A model generated the notes under the pieces. That model worked only from the letters and a program-made list of their open reading frames with translations. It was not told the DNA's origin and did not search any database. Positions 39,813 to 51,184 of a stretch of DNA of 64,000 nucleotides are shown piece by piece. The position numbers were made by a program, and so were the translations under genes. Position 1 is the stretch's first letter. Every line of letters starts with the position of its first letter. Source of the DNA: Stenopsyche tienmushanensis (Eukaryota; Arthropoda; Insecta; Trichoptera; Stenopsychidae); the NCBI GenBank assembly GCA_008973525.1, contig WACJ01000131.1, positions 62,001 through 126,000 of the forward strand, given 5' to 3'.

Positions 39813-39999
39813 TACATCGCGGTTGTAAATACATAATGATTTAGCAAACTATTCGGAATACTACTTTTGATTTATTTTCAATTAATAAACAATCTTACAA
39901 AAATTTAAATGTTTACACAATTATTTAATACCAATATGCATTAACAAAAATACCAGTTCCATAGGCGCAGAAACCGTGCGCCTTGGGTCTAAAAAATTT

Positions 40000-40375
40000 A
40001 GAGGGCCTAGGAATGGGTTCAAAAAAATCCTCAAATAACATATTCATCCTTTGAAATACACGGTTTCAAATAGTAGAATTTGTCTCTGTCTGAAAAACCA
40101 AATGGGTCCCTTGACTTGAGTGGCTTTTATGGAACTATTGCCAACTATTTTGACATGGTTTTTCATGGCGTATATATGTTTTTAAAAATGTGATCGCCAG
40201 CCACATCTCCTGTAGGATTTGAACCTAAGGTGATTGAGTTACGAGTCCAACCGCTTAATTGCGGGGCTACCTACCCCATAGGCAGTCCCGGGAGCAAATG
40301 AGTCCTGTGGGCTTTAAACTTAAATTGCACAAAGAGCCTCTCAAGTGCTAAACCGGTCACTGTATTCAGTAGAGA
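40000..40375. repeat. Old dispersed repeat, copy 2, split by a SINE
   Basis: Reverse-complement matches to 26025-26125 lie at 40085-40112 (AAATGGGTCCC) and 40290-40375 (CCTCTCAAGTGCTAAACC). ATTCATCCTTTGAAATACAC near 40050 also recurs at 34595 (GCTCATCCTTTGAAATATAC). The SINE at 40113-40285 interrupts it and is therefore younger. Confidence 0.5.
40113..40285 (-). repeat. tRNA-derived SINE, family 1, copy 2
   Basis: On the minus strand the tRNA-like head (40276-40200) carries the B box GGTTCAAATCC and a Pol III A-box-like segment. The body contains, in plus reading, ATGGTTTTTCATGGCGTATA, identical over 20 bases to the copy at 11840-12012. Confidence 0.75.
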
Positions 40376-42321
40376 TTTGGGTTCTGGTTCAGATTTTGAG
40401 AGAAAAAAATACCAAAACAAAAAAATTGAAAGATTAGAAAGATATGAAAGAATGAAAGATATCAGTATTTTTGATTGGTTGTCTTTTTTTTAGAATTATT
40501 GGTATTTTCAATGAATAAATAATTTTATTAAAAAAAATATCATCATATTTTCTTGGTGGGTAAATCAAAGTATCGTAGTGGGTAATACAATTACCCGTGA
40601 GTAGTAGGTTGTCGACCACTGTGTTAGACCCTAACTTCAATTTCTTATTATTTTTATTTTTATTGGTAAAATTTCTTTTTTAATCTTTTATTATTGTATA
40701 TATATGTATATTTTTAATTTTTATTTAGTTTGTTATTTTTTTTATTATTTATTATGTATTTTGTTCCTCATTTATATTTCAAATATCATTTATACTTTTA
40801 AATTTTGTTTTATGTAATATGGCGAAGGCTGCTTATAATTTTCTAAAATAAATTTTAAGCTTCAAATAGTAAACATAAGATAAATGTTAGTCCATAAGCT
40901 GCATTTAAATTTATTGTTAACTAACCCAAATAAAATTACATAGAGCCACCACTAACACAAGACAAAAAATGCACTAACGCTCATCCAGACCAAAAACATT
41001 ATAAGACCACGGAGTAAAGGGATCTGATCTCACTTCCAAAAATATCATCCATAAAAAACGAAAAAAAAGGGGCGATAGCCATTTGATCAACGATGCTAGA
41101 TCAGTGCAGGCGTAGTTCATGAGACTAACAGTTGCTAGAAATTGGAATATGAAATCGCAGCAAAAAAGAGTCGACCGATAGTCTTGGCCACAGGAACACA
41201 CGTTATTTCTGTCGACTATTCAGTGATCTCTCAGTTTAAGCCTTTCTCTCTAAATAAAATTATGATCTTGGGCAAGACTTTGACTTTATATTACCATCCT
41301 ACCCCTTTTCCGCATCGTTTTCAGATCGTCCGCGATCCGATAGCGAACGTACCAGTGTGTGGCCGTCCATTTTGGAGACTATACATTTGGAAGTCCCTAC
41401 GTTACAGTATCATATTTATATCCCATTTGAAATATGAATACTTCTTACTCAAATTAAGATTTGAACCCGAACTTTTGCAACAAGAGTTCAAGATCTATCC
41501 AACTATACAAAAACGCTTAGTATCAATATTCTAAGTTGGCAAAATGTTTCAAATCAATGTTTTAATTGATTCATTTTAAATAAAATTAGAAAATTATACG
41601 CTTTCGGCATAGTGTCTCATAGATACTCTAACCTTCAAATCAGGCAGGTTCAGCTTTCGAGCAAATCAATTAGCCTGCACTTGAACCCATTTTGTCTACT
41701 GTTACCCAATTTAGGGTAACCCATTCGTTGAATGATATTGCACTTTATGCTCTGCGGATTGTTTCGCAACCCAATTTTTACTTTATTAACCACCACTCAG
41801 GGGCTGACTGACTTGCGTGATCACAACACTATTGGGTAAAACCATAAAATTGCAGATAAACAAAAAAAGGCGATCAGAACCGTTTCACCACAGAACGACG
41901 AAAAGAAACGAATGTCCCAATCGTCAATCATGCGTTCATTTATTCCAAATAACGATTTAATTATAGGCGGTTTATAAAGCATTACTTCACTGAATAAATG
42001 CTACCCGGCGATGGAAGAGAGGATTCACCGAGATGGGACCAAGCATTCTATAGGGCAGATGAAATAAGCGACATCGTTTATATTATAATTTATTTGGATC
42101 AATAAATACAGAAGCAAGCATATGTCGAATAAGCATTCGCAGGTAGCGATGATCACAGATTGTTACCAATTAAATCTATCAAACGAGACCTCTCAACAAC
42201 AACAGATCAAATTTTTGTACTCAAAATGTTAGATAGACTCGTAGGATTTATATTATCTAAATACTGATATTTACCCGCCAAATGAATATAGACGTGTTAA
42301 AGTCTAAAATTGTTGAGTAAA
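40376..42321. other. Spacer
   Basis: A frame of 130 codons at 41142-41534 (+) has no family resemblance. GTAGGTTGTCGACCACTG at about 40601-40618 resembles a hAT terminal inverted repeat, without a partner. Confidence 0.4.
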
Positions 42322-42327
42322 TTTATT
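42322..42327 (-). terminator. Polyadenylation signal abutting the stop codon
   Basis: On the minus strand the stop TAA (42330-42328) is followed directly by AATAAA. If used, the 3' UTR would be only about 20-30 bases. Confidence 0.5.
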
Positions 42328-44121
42328 TTAATTGTATCCTGCGAAGTTTTCGTGACGTCCTCTCAATGGCAGATGTTGTCTCAGCGGTATATGATTTTGG
42401 TATTCTGGATTGACGGGCCTTCCTGAAAGTGGATGGTTTGGTAGCGCTTGAGGTAATTGTGGTTCGTGCTGTGGATTTCCAGAAAATTGAGTATTATGAT
42501 ATTGTTCTTGTTGGGATTGCTGTTGATGCTGCTGGTATAATTGTTGCTGATGTTGATGGTGCAGATGTTGTTGATGTTGCTGCTGCAATTGTTGTTGTTG
42601 ATTGGCTTCATCGAACGAAGGATTCGGATTGTGGTAGTGATAGCCCTGATTTTGATCAGTGTTTTGTTGATCGTTACTTCCGTCTGGTGTTTGATATAAG
42701 GGCGTATCATTTTCTGGGACGAATTGTGTAGGATATACGACGGTCGTACCGGGATTCATTGGAGTCCAGGGATTAGAATCGCCACCGACAAAATTATTAA
42801 CTCCATTTGCATTATCGTTGCTTTGATCCTGCACTCCAGGAGCTTCACTCGCCGGAATGAATGTGGGCGATGGGAATTGGACGTTGGGTTTTTGGAAAAT
42901 AAAATTATGCTGTCCTACGTCAAATGGAACCTGACCGGCGGCTAATGGGATTTGCGTAGGTCCAGTTCCGTGCGATACATCCAATGGGAAATGACCGACG
43001 TTAGCCGGGAATGGACCAAAATGAACGGGAATAGGACTCGGCCCGACGTGTGGATGTACGACGTTGACAGGAGCTTGGCCGAAATGTAAAGGTATTCGAT
43101 TGATGACATGTGGTGGATGGATTAATGGAATTTTATTGAAATGCAATGGTACATGTCCACCGAATAATGGCGCTGCTGGAGCAACAGGCGCAATTGGTGC
43201 TACGGAAGAAATAGGAGTAAATGGAACTGCGGGTCCAGTAGCAAATAATGGATGTTTGGGGAACGTTGCGAAATATGATGTATGTGTTGAATGACCAGGT
43301 TTAATAATTGCCGATCCCAATGCGGGAAAGACTGGGGCAGGTGCTGGGAAAATCGGTGCCGGTGCTGGAAATACTGGAGCTGGTCCTACTGAAATCAGTG
43401 GTTTGAATATAGGCTTAGGTACGAATGGGATGGGTGGTTGAGGCAACGGTAAAACGGGAGCAAATGACGGTGCTGGCAATAAATTCGGAGTGATATGAAC
43501 ATTTGTGGGAATCACAGGTAAAGGTGCTGGAATGACGGTTTTTATGTCTGGCTGAGATGGTGCCGGGTGGTTCGTTGCGCATTTGGTTACTGGCCAACCA
43601 GATTTCACCACGTTTGGATGTATGTGAGTAGGATTTTGGATCGATGGGAATTTTAAGCCGTATCCTGGATAAGGTACGGGGACTTGGTGTCCCACAGGGA
43701 GTGGGTATTTGAAATGATTCACTGGTGCTTTAATTGGAATTTTGACGCCAACCGGTACTGATTGAATAGGATAATCGACCACAAAAGGCTTCAGCACGGA
43801 ATGCTTCACAATTGGAATGTCGTAGCCCTGGGAATATGTGGGTATTCCGCCGAGGAGTCCTCGTTTCTTTTGGGATTTGTCTGCACGTTGTCCATGAGCG
43901 AAGCGATCTCTTAGCGGGTCCAGAGATGAGCCAGGTTTTGATTGTTTGGCAAATTTAGAAAAATCGGCTTGCACCACCGCTGCGGCCAATGCCAGAGTGG
44001 CCTGAAATAATTGGAAGTTTAATTAGCAAACAGCGAGTTCAAATCCATATTTTTCCAATAACACTATTTTATTGCAACACCAACACACGAAGACACTCAC
44101 TAAAGCAACAAGCCACTTCAT
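42328..44121 (-). CDS. Secreted Pro/Gln-rich cuticle- or matrix-type protein (564 aa)
   Basis: Exon 1 (44121-44101, seven codons, donor GTGAGT) joins exon 2 (44001-42328) in phase 0. The signal peptide is MKWLVALATLALAAAVVQA. A leader of about 33 residues ends in QKKR at 51-54, followed by GLLGGIPTYSQGYDIP. The centre is rich in Pro, Val, Ile and His with short repeats such as PAPVFPAPAPIFPAPAP and the pattern (I/V)P(L/V)HFG(Q/P). The C-terminal quarter is Asn/Gln/His-rich with a run of HQQQLYQQHQQQ type, ending in RGRHENFAGYN. No chitin-binding domain is recognised. A TATA promoter lies upstream. Composition, secretion and promoter type suggest a structural cuticle or eggshell protein; the exact role is unknown. 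Confidence 0.82.
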
Positions 44122-44185
44122 TTTGTATTTTGAAACTATGAACTATGACTCCGAGGTAGAGTTTACTCTGAGGACTATCAGCGTA

Positions 44186-44220
44186 TGTGACGCTGGCTAA
44201 TTATCGAGCTTTTATTTATA
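44186..44220 (-). promoter_or_regulatory. TATA promoter of the Pro/Gln-rich gene
   Basis: TATAAATAAA reads from 44220 to 44211 on the minus strand. An initiator-like TCACATAC starts at 44190, 30 bases later, leaving a leader of about 67 bases. Confidence 0.65.
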
Positions 44221-44860
44221 ACAAAGGACTGTACATAATTTATTTGGCGAATTTCTCCAAAGCGATCAATGTCAAACCGGAACATGGGAAGTCGGTGGTG
44301 GTCTACGAGGAGTGGAAGAAGAGCTGATTTGAATTCGGTATGCAAGGATCAAATCATTAAGTCATTCAACGTTCGATGGGTATGTAAAGAATTATGGCGA
44401 TGCGTAACAAGGTGAAAGAGAAATGGTCAGAGTCGAATTAGGTGCTATTTAATTGATCATCTATTATAGTATTGGTACTTAGACAAAAATTCGACATGTG
44501 GTCTAATAGCCATCCATCATGTCCAGAAGTGGTTTTCAGCTTCAACAACTTTGACTCTATAACTATACAGGAAATTTGTGACCATTAAACTAAAAATGTG
44601 ACATAGAGACAGCTGGTTTTATAGAAAATCAGGTTCTATTTAGAAAATTCTTACATCATACGTTAACAACGTTATGTAGCACTTCGAAATTAAATTCTTC
44701 CCTATGGGACACAATATAAATAGTACTCTCAAAGAAAATATAAAATATGGCTAAAGGATTCATTTATTACATCCTATAAATATCAAGTGATTTTTAATAC
44801 TATAAAAACTGAACGATTAGGTTGTTAAACGTCGTTAATGATCAAGCATTGGTATAGTGG
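44221..44860. other. AT-rich spacer
   Basis: Upstream region of the minus-strand gene; no further feature recognised. Confidence 0.4.
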
Positions 44861-44865
44861 TTTAG

Positions 44866-45180
44866 ATCCTGGCTTTGTTATAAAGATTTAGGTTAAAATC
44901 CGGACTGCGGATTTTTTTTCGTCGTGCCAAGAAATATTAAATATTATTATAAAGTTGATTAAATATAAGTTGATATAAAGTGATTTTACAGATCATAGAA
45001 GGACCTGAGTACGCATTTATTCCCGTAAATGCCGCAGAAAGTCCTATAAGAGGACGCCAAAAGGGCTTTGTGTTCAACCGGTCCGCTTTTCTGACCGTTG
45101 ACATGACGAATGAGCGTCTTTAACTCTTATAAACGCTAATGAGTGACTTAATTTGCAACAAATATCTAAATATCATTTAA
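44866..45180 (+). repeat. SINE-like repeat, family 2, with tRNA-Glu-like head
   Basis: The head TTGGTATAGTGGTTTAGATC then CTGGCTTTG, with B-box-like GGTTAAAATCC, resembles a tRNA-Glu gene (GGTCTAGTGGTTAGGAT...CTGGCTTTCAC in the real gene). It does not fold as a functional tRNA. A T-run at 44912-44919 follows. The body from about 44995 is shared with 34845-34990. Confidence 0.6.
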
Positions 45181-45429
45181 AAACAATGATGATTTCGCTA
45201 CTCAATCATAGATTCTTTCCTACTTAAAAAAATCACATGAAAAACCCATTCCTTAACACATCTTATGCGGGACCAGTTTAATCAAAGGCTAAATTTGTAG
45301 CGAACATCTCCGTGTCTTTTTCATGCGACACGGCACTTTCGAGTGAGAATTTGGCACAATTTTTTTGATGTATGTTTGTGAAAATCTTTTAATAGTAGAG
45401 AGGGATATTTGTTTGCTTTTGAGTTGAAA

Positions 45430-45760
45430 TTGATTGCTGTGAAATTCTCGGAATCTTAGCCGTAATGTCTAGTATCTGCCCACTAGATAAATAAAAATAG
45501 CATTTCGATTTTAGAAATGTTAGATGTCTATTCATAGATGTCGGCCAAATATATGAATGTATTAAAATAAACAAGATTATGATCACATTTACTTGCGATC
45601 ACGATTATTTTTCCCAAAGCGAGATAACAGTCTTCGCATATGGCGAGTGGCGCGCCGAGGACTGAGATCCATATTACCGCAAAATATGTGTTAAAAGGAT
45701 GAAACGTGGCACAGGGCCTGTGTCGTAGAACACGGCGGAAGCACGGCAAACGTCTTGTAT
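45430..45760 (-). repeat. Dispersed repeat, copy 2 (inverted copy of 11101-11410)
   Basis: Reverse-complement similarity to 11101-11410 over about 250 bases. A minus-strand frame of 73 codons (45749-45528) covers part of it: CEDCYLALGKIIVIASKC then HNLVYFNTFIYLADIYE, where copy 1 has HNSAYFNRFVYLGDIYK. The family is unknown to me. Confidence 0.55.
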
Positions 45761-47480
45761 CATCGGCCTTAATATTTTTCTAGGAAATAAGACAATTTTC
45801 TGCCAGTTAATATTCAAACGAGTCGATGGAAATCGTAAATGAAATTGATTCGTGCTTCGTACGCCGACTCTGGCATCTTTAACAAGCATTAGTATTCAGG
45901 CAGCAATTGATTGAATTGCTTTCCATTTCTTTAGATCATAACAGTTAAACAGCTGTCGACTTTTTTGGGCATGTCAAGCGTGTCCTTGTTCTTCAATAAA
46001 AATCACGAAATTTCCAATGAGTTTCGACTTTTATGTTGTGTTTTTCGCGCGCAAAAAATGCAGGGAAGTTGTTTAAAGCCGATCATTAAAAACATACAAA
46101 GATACCTCCCGGCGTTTTATTTAATTTATATAAATTCGATAAACTTATCATAATATGTTTGCTTAGAAATAATTATACTTTTCTTAAGAAGAAATGTGAA
46201 CCCCTTGCATTTTAACATGGGTTTTCATAGCAAATATATGTTGTAACTTGTGAATTAAACGTCAGACTGTTTTGAAATTTTGACACGTATTATTTGAAGG
46301 TTGGTCATTTCTAAAAATCATATCAATAGTGGCGTCAAATATATATCATCCTACGAACTTATTGAGTAATATATCCTAAAATAATATCATTCTACTTTAA
46401 TATAATTAAGGGTGAGCGTTCAAACTATAATCTGATTGTTAAGCACAAGGAAATACTATGCTTTCAGGATTGTTTCGATGGGATATACAAAAAAAGCATT
46501 TGGAGAAGTTTGAGCTATAATGGTCCCAATATTTTAACAAGAACTTATGGTGACCTAAGATATGAGATGGATTAAGCATGCTATTAAGTCGCAACGTTCA
46601 AGTATGTCTTTCGCTTTCAAACTGTTTAAGGTGTTGTGTGAAAATACGTTTCTACTTATCAGCTCGATAGAGTTCATGACAAAGTCCATAGGCTATTCCA
46701 TCCTACATAAATATTATTTTATTTACTTAGTCACTTATTTTTAAGATCAGTTTCTTGCTACATGACCTGCCCTTGTAATTCGTTTACGTTTCGTTATTCC
46801 TAGTACACATTTCAGCTAGTATTCAAGCCAAGTTTATTCAGTTAGAAATTTGGGCATTAGTATGAATTTGCTGATGGCCAATGATTAGGTTCGTGATTCG
46901 ATTTTCGGCGTAGACCGCCAGTCCATCGTCAAACCGGAGTGTCAAGAATGCCAAAAGTCACGATAGTTGTATAGCGAAGTGAATCACAATAGACAACGTG
47001 ACAATTGCAATGTCGCTTTCATTTCACCGACTTGTACGCCAGAAAATACAGTCATCCAAACTGGATTTGGTGATGCAAAGTAATAAGAAATTATTAGCAG
47101 AGATATTTTTTTTAGATCTGATTGCCAGATACAGTGTTGTCATCTGTCCTTCAAGATTTTGGCAAACTGTCTACAAACGATAAAAAAGCTTTATCTGGCC
47201 TATTTTCATTCAATGTGCAATTCTTCTTGAAAGACTTTAGATAAACAAGACGTGACCTATACATTATCTAGAATGAGTCTAAATTATTCATAAATTTAGG
47301 TCAGTAATGTGACTCATCTATCTGAACGTCATTTAATTGAAGAAATCCAAGCATCTTCGATTTGCTTCAAACCCTTTGCGTTTCTTATTTCATCCATCGA
47401 CTATTTCATTCAATACAATATTATTATCGTCTCTATCTGTCTATTACTAGTTAAAATCTCTTGAGATTCTCATGCGGTTA
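45761..47480. other. Spacer with a possible SINE family-1 remnant
   Basis: At 46211-46245, AACATGGGTTTTCATAGC followed by AAATATATGTTG resembles the family-1 SINE body (GACATGGTTTTTCATGGC), perhaps the 3' stub of a third copy. Otherwise featureless. Confidence 0.35.
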
Positions 47481-47484
47481 AAGG

Positions 47485-47700
47485 GAATCTTCTTAGCGTC
47501 TAGGAAAAGTTAATTTTATGCATTGTTTTTTTTATTTGTTAAAGAAAATTGTTAGCGAAAAGATTGCAGTGTGTTGTGTAATATATAATAAAATAGCTTG
47601 ATTTATGCTACGTATAGACTATATTACGATTTTCTCTCTCTTTCTGATCAACTTCCACTTATAGTTTCACTTTTCGTGACGTTAAAAGACTGTTTGCACT
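47485..47700 (+). repeat. Interspersed repeat N2, internally deleted copy
   Basis: TTAGCGTCTAGGAAAAGTTA, GTGTTGTGTAATATATAATA, then after a deletion TGCTACGTATAGAC, TTTCTCTCTCTTTCTGATCA and TTTCACTTTTCGTGACGTT. Confidence 0.65.
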
Positions 47701-47999
47701 GTATTTGTTAAACATGAATTAAATTAAATTACTTTAATCATTTTTAATCACGGTCTATCAGAGAAGTCGGGGAAAGAAGGAGCTGCTGCTTTGGGCCTCG
47801 CAAAATTAAAGACTTTTACTTTGCAACTTTACTTTAGACAAAAAATAAGATGAAGACAAAGCAAATCCGAAGTTTGCTGAGAAATCGGTTTTCCCGATGT
47901 TCTTTTGAGTGTCATATCATAAATGCGACACATCAAAATGAATAATCGTATGTGACACAAAATAAAATATATATAAAATACACAATTTTTAACTATAGT

Positions 48000-48045
48000 T
48001 TAACGTCTATGTATCGCCACGCCGCACTTTTGGCGAAAATTTCTG
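48000..48045. repeat. Short dispersed repeat, unoccupied site of the long-TIR element
   Basis: Reverse complement GTGCGGCGTGGCGATACATA continues into GACG; compare the two flanks of the element at 30267-30969. Confidence 0.55.
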
Positions 48046-48160
48046 GCAAAGATACAACGCTGCTTTGCACTCATATGCTGCGTAAATTTGACGTTGAATT
48101 TAAGAGATTATCGTTAGTCGATGGAAATAAAAAAGATGTTTTTTATGTAGTGCAAATTTA

Positions 48161-48402
48161 TCTAATACATAAAAATTAAAATCTGTTTGTTCGTATTTAA
48201 TGCGCTGCCATACCGTTCATTGGATTGCAATAAAACTTCGTCCACTTATTGTTAAAAAATTCGCGAGTAACATAAGCATAGTCTAATATATAAAAATCAA
48301 TGTTTGTTTGTCCGTATTTAATGCGCTGCCATACTGTTCATCCGATTGTGATAAAACTTTGTCAACTTACTGTTTAAACTTGCAGAAATAACATAAGCAT
48401 AG
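48161..48402 (+). repeat. Two head-to-tail 121-bp N1 units
   Basis: Units 48161-48281 and 48282-48402 both start TCTAATA(C/T)ATAAAAAT and end AACATAAGCATAG, with no base between them. They match 22522-22670. Confidence 0.8.
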
Positions 48403-48429
48403 TAAAAATATATACATATACTAAAAAAC

Positions 48430-48690
48430 AGCTAAAAAGCATCTGCTCCATAACGTCTCCCTTGTGCTTGTTGTAAAATAACATTACTTTTAGCTTTTGG
48501 GCTTTTCTAACAACTTTGGTTTTATAATGAATATCCCACTTCCTTTGTGCTTGTCAGTTAATTCCAGTAGCACTTTTCCACCTAAGTTGACTGCTCTCTG
48601 CCCTCCTTCTTTTCCAGTGCACAGGATACCTTTAAAAGGATATCCATTTCTTGAATCACAGACGCACCATTTTTTTTAGGTTTTTACAGA
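48430..48690 (-). mobile_element. piggyBac-type transposase relic
   Basis: On the minus strand 48679-48497 reads WCVCDSRNGYPFKG followed by TGKEGGQRAVNLGGKVLLEL and TDKHKGSG, the catalytic-domain segment of piggyBac/PGBD transposases. After a deletion and stops another frame gives VMLFYNKHKGDVMEQM, corresponding to the family's YN..KGGVD..DQM motif. Both ends are missing; dead. Confidence 0.75.
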
Positions 48691-48699
48691 TATTTGGGG

Positions 48700-49890
48700 T
48701 AAAAAATAAATTCTGTAAAACCCTTCAATGAACCAAGTCAAGGAAGTTTAGTGAGATCTATCCATAGCTACTATTAAAAAAACTCATCGCAAAAGCGAAA
48801 TGGTCTGGCCAGACCATCTTATTGAAAGAAGGGTTGAATAAAAAATATTCTCTCCTTAACAGTTATGATTTTTGCGCCAGAATTATTGATATATTTTAAA
48901 TTAATTTGATGCAGGAAATTTTGGCATTCATAAATTACTCGCTTTCATTTGGGTTATGCTTCGAAATCGCACTATCGCAACTGTGACAAAAGAAGTAAGT
49001 TATAATTAACTGATCGTAAAAAAGAGCCATAAAATAACATCCTGAGCAGCAGAGTGCAGCAATGGCCTCGGTGAAATGCATTCTATTTGCCAACAAAATA
49101 AGTTTTACTTTTCTCCATGGCATTTTCTAAAATCCCATTACAATATATTAACAGGCAAGATTCCAACAAGATAACGATGTCAAAAATCAGCTTTCTCATC
49201 TGAAAACATAAGCACGGCGTAAAAAATATAATAAAAATGCCCTTTTATTAAGCAAACAATTTAAATAGACTACCAAGAGGGGCAGTCATATTTTTGGGTT
49301 TCTAATTGCGACAAATCATTTAGAAATTAGTGCCAATCTATTAATAGATTTTTGAGCATATATTATATTCAAATCGTTACATTTGGATGTGATGTGCATC
49401 TGATGTAAAAATGGCAGACGCCATAGGTTGTCCACTTTCTTCTTCGTTTAATTTGGTATTCATTCGCAGTCGTTTGCCAAAAACTATGCACTTACCAATT
49501 GCGCAATTAGCAATTTCACCCGAACAATTCAAATCGAAAAATCACACCCGTCCAATACACGTTTTGATTAAAGGCATTCTGATTTTTTTTCGGTATTAAA
49601 TAATAAATTTACAAGCGTATTTCGTTTTAATACATTGCACATGGACGATATAAAAATTGTTGCGGAATTTTTAACCGTCAAGAGAAAATGCGTTCAGATT
49701 TACGTCACGTATTATCACAGAATTTATGTATTTTAGAAATTGACAAGCAAAAAATAATCTAATATTTTCATAAGACTTAAGCCTGATTTCATTTTATTTC
49801 AAATAATTATTGCCAAATCTCCACGCGCACAATTGTTGCTTGTGTCAATTAATTCGTTTATGATGCATAAAAGTTGGTCGTTGAATTACT
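48700..49890. other. Spacer
   Basis: No gene or further element recognised. Confidence 0.4.
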
Positions 49891-49891
49891 A

Positions 49892-49925
49892 TGACATATG
49901 AGGGCCATCCAGAAAGTAAGGTTAC
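49892..49925 (+). repeat. Mariner-like terminal inverted repeat, solo
   Basis: TATGAGGGCCATCCAGAAAG then TAAGGTTAC resembles, in the same 5'-to-inside orientation, TACGAGGATCGCTTAGAAAG then TAAGT at the end of the mariner relic at 51601. No transposase was recognised behind it. Confidence 0.45.
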
Positions 49926-50940
49926 AACATTTATATAGGTTAGAAAAATGCTTATATTTAATTGGATCGAATTCGATAAAAATACGGATAGGAAGCTTCT
50001 TGGTCCCGTCGCTGAAGAAAGAAGGCGAGAAGTCGCGTTTCTGTTGCGCAACGCGTTTTCTTGCAAACGAAGGCGTAAATCAAGGAATTTCAAGCAAACG
50101 TTTGCTTGAAACCAAGCAAACAAAATCAAAAATATCAGAAATGGCTATTTCGTTGTTTATTATCTGCACTCTTAAATCAGCATTGTTGGACGACGTTTTT
50201 ATTAAAAGATTGTTAAAAATTCTGATCAATGTCTTCAATGGAAACTTTCCCCGTTTTTAAATATAATATTAACGTGATTAATTTTGTATTTTTTCTTTCA
50301 TTGCGTTTTAATATATAGTAACATGGTTTTATTTAGATTCTTATACAATAACACTTTCTACAGTTATCAGTGTAATATTGTTAGCACTTTTTTTTTCTTT
50401 TTGAATTTATTTGTAGCAATTTCGATTGGCAGAAGAACATCGAGCAATTTTCTTTCATCGGTAATAGTTTCTGATTTTAAATCCTTTAACCTTTTGAGGA
50501 GTTAAGTCGCGTATTTGCGATCGAATTCCAGTGATTCAGAAAGAGCATTCAGGAAAAGAAACAGAGACGGAAATGGTGTTTTGCAGTTCAGAAATTGTGA
50601 ATGAGAGACAGAGACGGAAAGAGTATCTTGCGTAGATCATACCCTAGTTAGATGTAACCTTAGTTTATCGACTTATTATAACCAAAATTAATCGATTTCA
50701 AGTGTATTGTTTATGTTTATGCAAGAAATGAACGATTTTTGTGTCCTATTCACAGTGTTTATTTATTTATATACAAGTTTCATACACGCTGCGCGGTCCT
50801 GACAGATAAGTGGATTAGTACGGATAATAAGTGGTGGACATACGAATATAGCATCTAAGTTTATGACGATTTTAAATTAACTCACTTCTCAAAGGGTTGA
50901 TGATTTAAATGAATGACTAATTCAGAGAGAAAAACAAATC
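49926..50940. other. Spacer
   Basis: Short overlapping frames on both strands at 49845-50260 have no family resemblance. Pyrimidine-rich stretch near 50380. Confidence 0.4.
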
Positions 50941-50944
50941 TTTT

Positions 50945-51180
50945 TTCGCCTGTCGTGGAGGAACTTCTCGTAGAGAAGAGTGCGGTTTGAGACCAAACAT
51001 ATCAACTGTGAATTAATTTTTTTGCCAGGCTTACGACAGCATCAACCGGGAAAAACTTTATAGGGGCCTTTAAAGAATTTTACAGGAGGAGGAGGAAGTT
51101 GGAGATGGGGATGCCGGGTAAGCTGGTGAGGTTGTCGAAGATGTAGGAGGCCCAGGGCAGATGGAAATGGCGGCAGGCGT
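50945..51180 (+). mobile_element. RTE-like LINE reverse-transcriptase fragment
   Basis: In shifting frames: LSPVVEELLVE, then QAYDSINREKLYRG (the palm D of the family's F(K/Q)AYDSINRE), then MGMPGKLVRLSKM. This matches the region just after the part preserved at 9463-9651. Abuts a mariner relic. Confidence 0.65.
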
Positions 51181-51184
51181 TGTC

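Noticed and set aside
40540..40620. hAT transposon end
   Set aside because: GGTTGTCGACCACTG resembles a hAT TIR, but no matching opposite end or 8-bp target duplication was found.
41142..41534. 130-codon plus-strand frame as a gene
   Set aside because: No recognisable domain, no promoter or splice context; plausible chance frame.
42381..42731. Overlapping frames on both strands inside the Gln-rich tail of the 42-kb gene
   Set aside because: Products of the CAA/CAG/CAT repeat read in other frames.
44866..44920. tRNA-Glu gene
   Set aside because: Head is tRNA-Glu-like, but the anticodon stem and acceptor stem do not pair; treated as a SINE head or tRNA pseudogene.
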